Both the position numbers and the translations under genes were made by a program. The notes beneath the pieces are model-generated. The model did not search any database, had not been told where the DNA came from, and saw nothing but the letters and a program-made list of their open reading frames with translations. A stretch of 64,000 nucleotides of DNA, taken from contig NC_061782.1 in NCBI RefSeq assembly GCF_022458985.1, positions 13,967,672-14,031,671 of the forward strand. Reading direction: 5' to 3'. The stretch is from Mugil cephalus (Eukaryota; Chordata; Actinopteri; Mugiliformes; Mugilidae). Shown here in pieces: positions 1 to 12,200 of this stretch; position 1 is the first letter of the stretch, and the number at the start of each line of letters is the position of its first letter.

Positions 1-239
1 TCTCTGCGATGTCTCTCTTCTCATTGGGACAATGTCCCGTCATATGTCCGCTGGATACAACCACTCTTGCTTATAATTATCTTGTCACCTCTTTAAAGCT
101 GACTTATCTCTCCCTGACTTTGGCTTTAGTTCTTCCTATTAAGAATGTCCTATCAGTGGATGGAGCTGGCAGTTATTGCCCGTGAAGCGGCGTCTTGTTC
201 GGCCTCCGGGCGGGGGTCAGGACAGGCGGGTGGGAGTAT

Positions 240-3200
240 TTAGACAACAAGCTTTTTGGGGATCTCCCAAGTAAACTCTGGTCGACCGAAGTGGCCATAA
301 GAGGCTGTCTGCTGGTAGATCGGCCTCTTCAGGTTCAGTTCCCTGAGGAGGAAACAGAAGAAATTCAACATCAGACTGGTTGTCCCTTTTTATTTGTGCA
401 CTTAGGACAGGTGTCTTCAATGTCAAGACCCCCAAACTGATGGAGAGATTAAGTAGGGACCCCCTATCTACTATATGTGTTCTATATTAAAATCGGCCTG
501 GTGCTATTCATGAATATACATCATTATTATGATCACTTTGCATTCAGCATTGAGCTATTCAAATAATACACAGGTCCAAATATTAATTGTCTTATTCCCC
601 TGTTGAAGACCTATGATTTAGGATATTTACATAACTGCAGAACTTAATTCTACGAACATTTATGAGCAAAAAGCACAGTTGGCATCGTCAACCAACAACA
701 GGAAGGCTGGAGGTGGATGACACTAAATTTGTGCATGTGAATAGTTGGTGTCCATTTGTATCAGACTGACTGAAAACCTCACTTCTTTCTTGCGAGCAAA
801 GCACAAGATTAACAGGTTTATGTATCATTCTCTTTTGACTCGATCGTTGGACCCTCCATCTTTTTTTCTCTTAGGAGACAAACTCGTGCGTGGCTCTGGT
901 TCGTGTGATATCCCAATACGATATGTAATAGTTGATAGATGCAGTAGGTGGGACAGCATATTAAGACAATTTAATACAGGACAGCAGCGCACGTGCTCTG
1001 TAAAGAGAAGTCTGGACAGTTACACCAAAGCAGAATGGCTTGAACATGCATTATTTATAATGGCCAGCAGAGGGCGACTCCACTGATCACGTGAAGAAGT
1101 CGGTGAGAAAATATCCTTTCTTCTCACTTAGTTTATCATCTCACGTTTTCCTGGTCTCTATTGCTGGTTCTTTCAAACAGAAACACGTTCCACTTGTAAA
1201 TGATGGTCCAGGTTCAGAGGTTCATAGATTCAGAGCCACCACACGGCCCCCTCCAGCGCCAACTTTTGACATGTGCTCACAACCAAGATAGCGACGGGCA
1301 AAATGCCCAAACCAGTTGGTCACATCAGTGTCGGTACATTCACTTCTTTAATGCGGTGCTTTAATGTGTTTTGCACTATTTGTCTTCTTAATCTATTTTA
1401 TTAGTTTTAAGGTAACATTTTAGTTATTTTTAAACGTCCATCTGTTTCTTCACACGCATCAGATTCGTGTGTTTACCTGACAATGACTCCTGGCCGCAGA
1501 TCAAAGTTCTTGTTGACAATCTGGAGCAGCTCTGACTCTGTTTTCTTTGAGGAACCATAGGTGAACAAGGAGATGGACAGAGGATAGGCCACTCCAATAG
1601 CATAAGACACCTGCAACACATCCAGACGTGGAGACCACGTGTCACCTGTGCCCACATTTAGACCATCCACACGGTTTCACAGGTTAACGCGTGAACCTAG
1701 ATGCTCACCTGAACCAGAACTCTTCTGCACAGCTTAGCTTTGACCAGAGACTTGGCGACCCAGCGAGCAGCGTAGGCAGCAGAGCGGTCGACCTTTGAGA
1801 AGTCTTTGCCGGAGAAAGCTCCACCGCCGTGAGCTCCCCAACCTCCGTATGTGTCTACAATGATCTTCCTGCCCGTCACACCGGCATCACCCTGTTGGGC
1901 AAAAAAAGAGGAGAAGATGAGCAAAAAAATATATATGTTTTTTCGTCTAAATAAGGTAGCAGTTTGTTTATGACGGTTCACCTGGGGTCCTCCAATGACG
2001 AAGCGACCACTTGGCTGGAGGTGGTAGACGGTTTTGTCGTCCAGATATTTGGCCGGAACCACGGTGTCAATCACCTGATGGACAGAATTCAGCATTAACA
2101 CCAAACGTCTGACTTTATTTCCCAAACAACAAGTCGGGTTGGGTGCGTTTGTGAGGCTGTACCTTCTCCTTAAGGACCTTCTGCTGCTCATCCAGAGTGA
2201 TATAGTCATCGTGCTGGACAGAGATCACAATGGTGTGGACTCTCTTGGGGATCACAGCTCCATCCTTCTGCTCATAATGCACTGTCACCTGTGGGACAAA
2301 CGATTCTCACTTATCACACTCTTGAACAACTTTTGGCCTCACATCTTCATGACATCTTAGAAAAAGGTGGTTGTATCTTGTGATCTATGAAGCTACTGTT
2401 GGCCGACTCTGATCTTCTCTCTCTAACAACCCAAATTTGACCCGAATCACAAAGGCATCAGGCACTTTGTATCAAAGAGCTGCATTTAGCAGCTAACTGC
2501 CTCCAAATCAGTCAAAAGTCTATTATTTCTGTTCAGACAGATTTATTTTAGCCACTGTTGATCCGATTTCGTGTGCTTGCACCGAAATAATCTCCTGGAA
2601 GACATCCAGTGTGGAAACAATCAGCTAATTCACGGGAACACTCCTGTGTGGTTCCTGTTTCGGAAATGCGCACCTGTGTTTTAGAGTCAGGACGCAGCCA
2701 GGGGATGACGCCGGTGCGTCTGAGCTCGGCCATCTTCGCGTTGAGTTTGTGAGCCAAGACGATGGTGAGAGGCATGCACTCCTCGGTCTCATCGGTGGCG
2801 TAGCCGAACATCAGACCCTGCGGAGGAAAGAGACAGAGTCAGAGAACAAGAACGTCAACGGCCGGAAAAAAGGTTTAAGTAAAACAACATCATTATTTGA
2901 CGTTAGATTTAAGAAGATAGGTCCAAATCCACCAAGTGTTGTTTGATATATTAATGTTTTCATGGTGCTATTGACTGAAATGCAATGCACTTTAGTAGTC
3001 AGTCTTAAAAAATGCTATTTTCAAGATATCTTTGAGTTGTTAGCAGTCCCATCAAGGAAGGGTTTCACTTCTAAATGTCTAAAGCTCAAATATATAAAAT
3101 CATTGCTGTCATCCGTTAAGGTGAATGAACCAGAGGTTGGGAACCACTGGACCAAACTAAATGCATATAAAGCAAATAAAATTTGCTCCACTTCAACAGA

Positions 3201-5967
3201 GCACTAACATCGATCTGATCCAATAAAGACGTGTATATTTAGTATTAACATTTATGTGAAACTGCTACGTATGATTCCAACAGTTGTTGTCTTCAGATGC
3301 TTGTTAACGTGGTCGTATTGAGTCACGCTAACTCTGGTATTTGATCTTTGTCAGTTTCGCTCAAAGGACACATTTTCCTGTTGCAAAAGACCTACCTGGT
3401 CTCCCGCTCCGATGTCCTCCTCCTGTCTGTCAACATGGACCCCCTGAGCAATGTCCGGACTCTGCTGCTCCAGAGCCACCAGCACGTTACACGTCTTGTA
3501 GTCAAAACCTGCGGGATCACGATGAAGGAGAGTCAGTAATAAGCCATGGGGGCGCATACAACCTCTGTTTCTGCTGCTCTCTGTGTGTTATGTCCTGACC
3601 TTTGTCAGAGTTGTCGTAGCCAATGTGTTTGATGGTGTCCCTCACCACCTTCTGATAGTCCACATTGGCCCGAGACGTGATCTCTCCACAGAGCAGCACC
3701 ATGCCAGTCTTACACACCGTCTCTGTGAGTGAAACCCGCACATTACATTAGACGTTACGTTTCCAGTTCAATCACTAGAAAACAAGTGTTGCAAGGCCAG
3801 GATAAGGCCTGTGTGCTGTCGTCAGCCATCTCACCGGTGGTCATCTTGCGACAATCAGAAATCAATACTGTTTGTTTACACTCTTAACTAAACTGACCTC
3901 ACGTTGCACTTTGTCTTACGTAATACGTTAAAAAAAAAAGAGAGAGAGAAACTGCAGATAAACTTCTTCTTCTCTGTTTCTCTGTGACTCAATAAATAAA
4001 TAAATGACATGATCTGGATTCCAGTTTGCTCACCACAGGCCACTTTGGCATCAGGGTCCTGCTTCAGATGTGCGTCCAGGACGGCATCACTGATCTGGTC
4101 ACAAATCTTGTCTGTGGAGAAGCAAAAGCTTTAGATTCAGAACAGAGTGGTGCATTTCCAGGATTGTTCAATAGGTAGAAATTAGCTTTTGAAGCAGTAA
4201 TTCCAGTGTTTCAGTCACAGAAAAACGTTTTATGTTCCTGCTGTTTTCATAAGGGTGTTGTTTTGGGTGTCCCTGCTTCCATATGTATCTGTGAAAAGTT
4301 TCCAAGCTTACATTTTCAGCCAGAAGAATAATGGACTTAGTTCTGTACATTTGAGTGGAGCAGCAGGACAATGCCTCACAAACCACCCCATTCATCTTTC
4401 TCTGGCATACCGCCGAAGCAATGCAATACACAGGTTACATCAGACACAGCATCATCATCTGGATGCATGGAGGAGCTCACAACACTGCTGCATGGTCGAA
4501 AATAAAAAGTTTTTTAATCTGCAGCTGTAGATTAATGTATCCTGGGCACATGTCTGACTGGCAGCAAAAACTGTCCACAATCAGTGGGAACAGCCCAGAC
4601 CTCGATGTGTGTTATCAAATCGAAAGGTGTGTGCTGCTGCATTCTGCCAAGGCCACAGTCACCTAAGTGGATGTGCAAAAAAGAGTGAGTACAGTTTCAG
4701 TCGAGTTGAAAACCTGGCTTCACATAGGCTGCACACGCAAATAAATAAATGGATAAACACAGGGAAACAGTGACGTGGGGAAAAAGCATCTGGAAATCAC
4801 ACGCCGTCGGTCATAAACAAATAAGGTGAAAGATCAAGCCGTCAGCATGGCTCTTCTCCAATGAAGTAGGAGGACACGTGTTGACAGCCGTTTGAAATGA
4901 TCGTACGGGTGAGCGTCCGGATTCAGAGTGCTCCCCGCCTTTTATTATGAATGTAATTAGGAGACTTTTTAAGACGTTTTTAGTTGTCCCGATCATATGT
5001 TCCACAGAAGAAAAAAATTAAAAAAAAATACACCAAAAAAATTAAAAATCTTAAAGAAAAAAAAACTTTAATGGAAACAACAACAAGCAACATGCAAAAA
5101 GATTTAAATTCAGTTTTGCTTTTTTTTTAATAACTGAGATCATGTTCTGCCACTATCTGCGAGGCTTCACAGCCCACTCCGCTGCATTTACTGATTATCG
5201 ATTCAGCGCGGGGACTTTGTAACGTTACATATTTGTGAAAGGATTGCAACACACTGACAGGGGCGGAGGGTCAAAAGGCAGCAGGGTACAGGATAGAGTA
5301 CACTTTAACTTTTACCATTCGGTTACAGTTAGACAAGATTCTTCAGGTGTGTGTGCACAGAACATCTGATGCCTAGTTGCCAGTCATTTATTTTAAATAA
5401 ATACAAAGATTTTATGAATGCCTTATTACATGTTATAACATAACTGCACAGTTGATAATTTAAGTGTATGTCTTAAGTTTTATTCATTCAGTATTGTATC
5501 CTATCAGCATGTCCCTATTCGAACACAAAAGCCAAAATGTTTCCCAGAAACAGCATGTCACTCTGCCCCCTCTTTTCCTTCAGAGCGCAACCTTATACCA
5601 GTCTTACACCAGCCTGTCACACACACACACACACACACTAACCTCCTGCTGTCCATAAATGAGAGTGAGGGGCAGTAAACACATGTTGCTGTGAATGGAA
5701 TACCAACCACGCTCGGAGAGTAAATATGCAGCTCTGTGGAGTTATTTTTGATGTATAGTCGAACTTTCAGGCTGATTACTTGTATGCATGTTTTGTATAT
5801 AGTAAGAAAAAGGTTGAATAAAGTTTAGTCATTATGTTATTTGCACATTTTTACACTTTTCAGTGTGCACACGTGTAGCTACAGTTGACTGAGGACTCAC
5901 CTGGATGTCCCTCTCCCACAGACTCCGAGGTGAACATGAAAGAGCCATCCTTCAGCGTATCACTCAT
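240..5967 (-). CDS. mat1a: S-adenosylmethionine synthetase, hepatic type (MAT1A), complete
   Basis: Makes S-adenosylmethionine from ATP and methionine in the cytosol. Coding exons in gene order: 5901-5967, 4034-4111, 3600-3722, 3396-3508, 2674-2817, 2163-2288, 1982-2074, 1709-1891, 1477-1610, 240-342 (1164 nt, 387 aa plus TAA). All introns are GT-AG and every phase joins. Motifs: GHPDK at 20-24 with the catalytic His, GAGDQG at 123-128, [10 protein letters not shown] from about 130, and the phosphate-binding GGGAFSGKD at 270-278. MAT1A rather than MAT2A is indicated by [34 protein letters not shown] and a C-terminus ending KKLVV, and by the divergent prxl2a neighbour as in human. The start is MSDTLKDG, giving an N-terminus about 8 residues shorter than human. 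Oddities: an 88-bp intron at 2075-2162 splits a block that I recall as one exon in human MAT1A, and Gly112 stands where mammalian MAT1A has a regulatory Cys. Confidence 0.97.
343..1476 (-). other. mat1a: mat1a last intron carrying an old interspersed-repeat fragment
   Basis: Intron between coding exons 9 and 10. From about 1058 to 1330 it resembles a repeat common in fish genomes, recognisable by the 'ggccagcagagggcgactcc' start followed by 'cttctcactta' and 'gtaaatgatggtcc' blocks. The family name is not certain and no target-site duplication is visible. The rest of the intron shows nothing I can assign. Confidence 0.4.
5618..5639. repeat. (CA)n microsatellite
   Basis: About 11 uninterrupted CA units in the first intron of mat1a. 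This is a simple-sequence repeat with no visible function. Confidence 0.9.
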
Positions 5968-6134
5968 TTTGTCTACAGGGTCAGTTTCCTCAATTCCCAA
6001 CAACAGACAGTCCAGGCAGATCTGGTGGCGGCTTTATATTCCGGCCGGTTCTTTCAGCAGGGAAATGAAGAAAGCGAGGCCAAGTGCCCTGCAAAGTCGG
6101 TCCTGCAAAACTCCACGTCTGTGTCCACATGGCT

Positions 6135-6150
6135 CAATATATATGGCTAA
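6135..6150 (-). promoter_or_regulatory. mat1a: Candidate TATA element of mat1a
   Basis: On the minus strand this reads ccatatatattg, about 170 bp upstream of the mat1a ATG at 5967. It would place a start site near 6110 and a 5' UTR of roughly 140 nt. This is inference only, since an upstream noncoding exon cannot be excluded. Confidence 0.3.
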
Positions 6151-6155
6151 GGGAA

Positions 6156-6158
6156 CAC

Positions 6159-6214
<56 letters not shown>
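6156..6214. repeat. (CA)n-(CG)n-(CA)n microsatellite upstream of mat1a
   Basis: Fifty-nine bases of alternating purine-pyrimidine, CA on both sides of a short CGCGCGCG core. It lies just upstream of the candidate mat1a TATA element. Such tracts favour left-handed Z-DNA and vary in length between individuals. Confidence 0.9.
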
Positions 6215-6218
<4 letters not shown>

Positions 6219-8029
6219 TGTGAATCCATGGGACAGTCCATTCCAGCGGGGAGTGGATGATGGGTGGGCATTTCAGCTCCTAGAAACTGATTGTTAACCC
6301 CTTGTGTACAGCGTGATGCTTGAGTGTGTGTTTATGGTTGTCACCTGCTTTGAGCGCTCTGCTTTACGGTGTGATGTTTCCTGGGTGAGAAGTACGAGTG
6401 TGTGAAACAGGGGCTTCCCCTGCCCCCGTCACACTGGTGGGACAGCTCTGCCCGCTTGGACGGGGACAGGTTGTGGCAACCTATGAACAGAGAAAAAGAG
6501 GAAGAGGTGGTTGTTGTGAAAGGCAAAATGATGCAATTACTATTGTGGTGAAGGAAAACACAATGGCTTCAAAACAATTACAACTTGTGGTTAAATATGT
6601 AGATTTGCAACAATACTTTTTTAATTGATTAAAGGGAAATTAATCTTCACTTATTGATGAATGAACTCAAATAGTTTTTGAAGAAAAAATGCCAAACATT
6701 CGATTGTTCCAGGTTCTTTATTGTTTTTTTCTGAAGTAACCTAGTACATTTACACTAGTACAGTATTAAAGCTTAAAGTTAAATATTACGGGGCTCTAAA
6801 ACTTTGGTAATCTTTTCTCTACTGGGTACTGTGATTCATTTAAGACTGTTCCCTAATGTTTCTAAATTAGATGGTTGCAGATGATTTTTTTAACAGATAA
6901 TGAAAATAATGTTTAATTGCAGACCTAAGAATGTTCAGGGTAAGTGCAGATATGACATAGAAAAAAGAAAAACACCTTAACACCTCACTGGTGTCCAGTA
7001 AGTCGTCTCATGAGGGTTTTCATTGGCCATGACTGAATACATGAATCACAAAATAACTGGGCATCTCACTGTTTAATATCTGCAATTGTGTATCATGAGA
7101 GAAGCATTAGTATCCAAGTAAAACAAGTAAAAACAAATAACTTTTTTTGTTTTATGATTAGCTGATTTTAACCACGTTCTGCTTTGCAAACAGAAATTAA
7201 TGTTGTAGAGAAACAGCATTTGCCTTTAGAAAATGAGACGACTTAAATTGGCAATGCATGGGAAAAAGACATTAAAATATTTCAAAGTTGTACTTCAGTA
7301 CAGTTCAATATAATTAGCTACTTTGACTCTCGGCCAATAATTAAGTTTAGAGCAGACAGTCATCTGTTGTCTGAATGCTGCCTTCCATCCAAGTCCCAGC
7401 CCGAGGGTCTTGTCCCTGAACGCAACTGCAGAAAATTTCAAGCCATTTCCTGGGACAAGATCAAATAATGAAGATCTGCCTGTCAGATATCTGATGGCTT
7501 TTCAGGTGAGTCACTGTGCCTGTGTTTGTGCAGAAAATCTGGGTCTGCATAGGACTATTTGTGCAAGTGTTGGTCACAAACATAATGCACGTGCATGCGC
7601 AAACACACTCCTGGAGTAACAATGGGACAGTCAACAACACAGACACAGATCCCGTACCTTTTCATGGGTACACAAGCCCACAAGCTCTTTACTGGAGCAT
7701 AAATGGTGCAGAGGGACAACCCCTTTCTCTCAATCTTTCCCTCATCTGGCTCTAATTCCAGTTGGTGTTGAGTTGGCCCCGTGAAATGAGATGAGAATTT
7801 TAACTAGTTCTCTGTAGTAAATAAAACTACTCTCTTTAAGACTGATTTAAGGTCCACTTAAAGCAGGTTTGACCAGAAGAACTAAAAGCTACATCATAGC
7901 AGTAATTGTATAACTGATTTGACTCATACCACGTTCATTTTTCCTTCTGTAGTACCTGTTAAACTACAGTTACATCTCTTTTGAGCTCAAAGTAAAATTC
8001 TGCTGTTAAAAATATACAAAAGTAATAGA
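6215..8029. other. Intergenic sequence, no gene seen
   Basis: AT-rich sequence between the mat1a promoter side and the tandem array. The open frames are short and show no family resemblance or consistent splice sites. Confidence 0.6.
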
Positions 8030-9200
8030 CTGTTGTTAGTTACGCTGAAATAATTATCCGAAGCACAAAAATGTCAAATAATGCTGAAGTTTGAAAGATA
8101 AAAGTAACCAATTGAAACAACTTGGAAAATATAATCCAGGGAAACAGTAGAAGTGAGTAATCAGTTGACATAATACTAGCTATTACTGTCAACTTCTGAA
8201 AGGCAAATACACAAATTAGTTAAAGATAGGATTTGAAACAATGCTAGCTAAAAGTACGCCCTTGAGCTAACTTTAGGGTTAAACTTTAACATTTAAACCA
8301 TAGGTCTTTAACAGGGGGTCTGCGGAGGTACTACTTTAAATATAATAGATTAAAAGTTGAAATAATTATAGAAAAAAGTAACCAGTTGATAGAATGGCCA
8401 CCACTAAGGTGGCAATAAGCCAAAAATAAAAATAGCATGAGATAATGGATAAACTGCTGAAATAATGCTAGCTAGGTTACAGTAACAATTTTAAATAATG
8501 TTAATTAGCTAATGATAACAAAGAGATGAAATGATGCTAGATGAAAGTAACAAGTTGACATTAAAGCTACCACTATTACCCCAAAATAATTAATTAGATT
8601 AAGATAATGGACAGCTACAGAGTTGAAACAATGCTAGCTGAAAAATAATCATATGTCCCTGCACTAACTAGCTAAAAGTAAATTACTTAAATAATGCTAG
8701 CTAGGTTAAACGACTTGAAAGGATGCTAATAAGCCAAAAGTAAGTATAAGTAATAGAATAATGCTTCCAAAAAGTAACCAATTTATTTAATAGCTTTTAG
8801 CATTAGCGGCTAGCTGAAATGAGTGCCAACCAACTACAGGTAACAACTTGAAATAATGCTGATTAAATGAAAGTAAATATAAACAATTAGCTAAGGGAAA
8901 TAGTAGAAAAAATACATGTTAAAAGCAACTAGTTAACCTTATTGATGCTAACTAAAAGTAAACTATTGAATTAATATTAGCTAGATTAAAGGAATAACTT
9001 GAAATTATGCAAATTAGCTAAAAGTAAACATAAACATACACACACGTGCACATGCACACTCTTCAGACTCTTGATTCATGATTCTTGATACAAAGGTAAA
9101 CTGTCAAGATAATGTATGCAGGCTAAATGTTACAGTTTGAATAAAGTCAATTCCAAGTAAACATAAATAATTAGCTAAGAACAATAAACTGTTGAAATAG
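8030..9200. repeat. Degenerate tandem array built on an AATAATGCTAGCTAAAAGTAA-like unit
   Basis: The motifs 'gaaataatgctagcta', 'aaaagtaaac' and 'gttgaaa' recur dozens of times with variable spacing, for example near 8110, 8250, 8460, 8530, 8630, 8690, 8750, 8850, 8950 and 9010. The unit is roughly 25-60 bp and strongly diverged. It carries no coding potential. It looks like an old minisatellite or the expanded inside of a mobile element. It is not CRISPR-like: units are neither identical nor evenly spaced. Confidence 0.75.
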
Positions 9201-12200
9201 ATCATCTTTTAACAGATAGATGGTCCTTTAATTTTTCCCACAGTCACAGTGTTACAGCAGCAGAAAAAGTAATCATTAAATAAATAGAAAAATAGCAAAA
9301 AAATTAAAAATATTACAGTAGTTTGTGGTCTACTGGGAGCCGGCTTGGCTGTACGGCCTCGCAGCAGCTCAGTGCCATTATAGTACCATACAGAAATAAT
9401 TAACCAAAAGTAATTGATTAACAGTAATAAACAGATAAAATAAGTGAATAAACTGTTTTCATTTTGTTTCTCCTCCCTTTCTTTTCCTTCATTCTGAGAT
9501 GGTGACAGCACATTCGAAACACTTGAAAATCTGGCATTTATACGGAAAAGAGGCACAGGTGTCTGCAGGGAGAGAGACGGAAGAGCTTCGAGATGGTTCA
9601 ATGTAACAAACATATACTAGCTTCAACTAGAGAAGGCATGAAATTCCTGCCTGATGCCAAATAGAGAGCACGGATCCAGTCTCCCGTCTGACACAGGAGG
9701 CGACCTCTGAATGTTTGTTTTGGCTTGACCAGTTTGCTGTGGTTGAAACACTTACAGGCACCGCATTTGCACACGTGAACTATGAGTTTGGCCGGTTTGC
9801 CTCTAAGCACTTGTTAATGACTGACTGGAAAAATATTTTTCAGCCCCAACGAGATTGTCCTGGTACATGTTGAAAGATAACTGCTATCGGAGATTTTGGC
9901 AGCACGTCAGCTTGAAACATGTGTTATGTTGTGTTTATATAAGAAACCCATACAAAAACATTTATATCCCAGCTTGATTAGCATCTTTCTGTGTTTAGGC
10001 AGAACATTTTTGTTTGCCGATGTAGGTCTCCTCTGTCTCTGCACCTGCTAGAAATGTGCATAGGATCCCATTGAAGAAAAGAATGCTCAGACACGATTAA
10101 CAGCATCACTTTGTGATCTGTTCCCTGGGTTTCAAGCCTGACTCCAAATAAACTGCAATAAACCCGTCTAATTTACTGTTTTTTTTTTTGGGGTGAACAA
10201 CACAGATTTTCTTCTAATGTGTCGAGGTCAAAACTCAACTGAAGACAGGGCTCTGTACGTCCCTTACAAGTCAGGCAGCAATAACTGAAGGAGAATAAAG
10301 AAACATGACCAATCCCAAATCAGTTTAACAAAAGCGAGCCACCTCACAGCGTATCCTCCTTCTATCTGATTGGCTGCATGAAATGTGTGTCACGCTGAAT
10401 CCCCAGTGAGCTTCAATTTAAAAGTCGCGTTGAGGGTTTCTGGGTCGCTTTTAGGGTCAGTCAGACTCAAACTTGACAGAACAGGATGAGATAAATGAAG
10501 TCTGGTGGCCCCAGCGCCTGTTAACACCTGTTTGCCGTTCCCCAAGTTCAAGGACACACAGTTTACCTGTGTAGCTTTCCTCTCTGATGTCTGAGCTCGT
10601 CCGGTTTCCAACCAGTTTCATCTGGATGACAGGCAGAATTAGTTGGATCTTGCCAGACATGAACTTTTATTGCACAGCTGAAAGAGTGCGGGACGATTAG
10701 AGTGTACAACTTGTTATGTAATGAGTTACATGTCAATAAACAGTGCATAATAAATCCAGCCTGTCACCAGAAATAGTTTTATATACGTTCAAAGATATGC
10801 AGTCTTATCAGTGTTGTTCTATTGTTTTACAGTTGACTTTTACAGCCTTTGCTGTTTTCTTCTTGTTTGTATTTATCTGAATCTTAGGTCTGAAAACTGT
10901 TTGCCTCATTGTCAGGTCATTTATTTTCACAGCACTATGTTCACTCCACACAGAATCTGTGCCATCACTCTGGCATGCTTGAAACAGGTTCAACAGCAGC
11001 CCCCTCTTCTCAGATTAACCCGGTCAGTAATCACTGTCCCACTCCCTGTCCTTCTACTAATGCCCTCTTCGCTGTCTGATTGACTTCATTCGCACAATGA
11101 GAATTTGACATGTCAACCAATGTCTGTGAGCGGGAACACTACTCAGGAGGTGGGGTGAAAATCTCCAGCTGTGATTGGCTGACGGTCTCACACACTCCCC
11201 ACTGGAGCAGCGTCGGTCTAAGACGAGATGGTTCTGCATTTGTGTTTGCATGTGTGCCTGTTTGCATATGAGAACACGAGCAGGAAAACAACCCCAAACC
11301 TCCACAAATATACGTTCTGTGTAATGACGCAGCGTATACTTTTGCTACGGGTGGCCACATATAAAATCCATGAATCATCTTTTATATTTCAGAGAAGAAG
11401 ACTTGTAATGAACAAAGTCAAGCATCCAGGCAGGGAAGCAACCCAGCACATGGCTGAGCAGAGCAGCCAGAGGGAGAGCAGCAGCTGGGCTCGTGGAGTG
11501 TCATCTATCCCGTCTCTATTCGGGCTCATTTTGGACCCTCAGCACATTCCTCTGCGAAGCTGCCACCAATGTGTGAAATATTACCACTACATCTCCCCAG
11601 CACTGCTGTTTCCTCATGGATATTATGCAGGACCAGGACAATGACTTGCCTATTTTGTTAATGATGGGTGGGGAAAAAATATATATTAATTAAGGAACGA
11701 TAAAAATCTGACAAGGAGTCTAAGGGGTAATGGACCTTTAGCTCCTGCACAAACACTCCAAATACCTTGATCCCCATTTACAGCACCAGACTGTGGTAAA
11801 GTCTGTTTTTATCAATGGCCCCTCCGATAAATCTTGCTATCTCCAATACCGGTGGTTGTAAAAATCGTCATAAAATTGAGACACAACGTTTTTTTTTTTG
11901 TTTTGTTTGTTTGTTTTTAATAAATGCTGTGACCCTAAAAAAAAAAAAAATCATACCATGACCTGGATGAATCTTCACATAATGCTACAATCTAATTTCT
12001 TTTATGCAGTCCTAATGGGGTCTTTAGAAGACTGTACAAAAAAAAAAAAAAAAAAGCATCCTGAGAGTAAAAGGTTTGAAAAAAGTAACACAACAATTCA
12101 ATTAAAACATCCAATGACTAACTACACAATGGCCTTGATACCACAAAATTCAATCTCAACATAACCACACAGGTGTCAAAAAAGTAGGACTTATTTTAGG

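Noticed and set aside
240..5967. mat2a instead of mat1a
   Set aside because: Diagnostic residues ([34 protein letters not shown] end) and the divergent prxl2a neighbour favour mat1a; the Gly loop residue alone resembles MAT2A.
8030..9200. CRISPR-like array
   Set aside because: Eukaryotic context; units are diverged and irregularly spaced, without conserved direct repeats and unique spacers.
9598..9810. Minus-strand frame with a CKCGACKC cysteine cluster suggesting a Sprouty-like or cystine-knot protein
   Set aside because: No further family residues follow, there is no convincing splice partner, and the length is within chance for this region.
11228..11644. 138-codon plus-strand open frame
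   Set aside because: No family resemblance, no splice or promoter context, and low-complexity surroundings.
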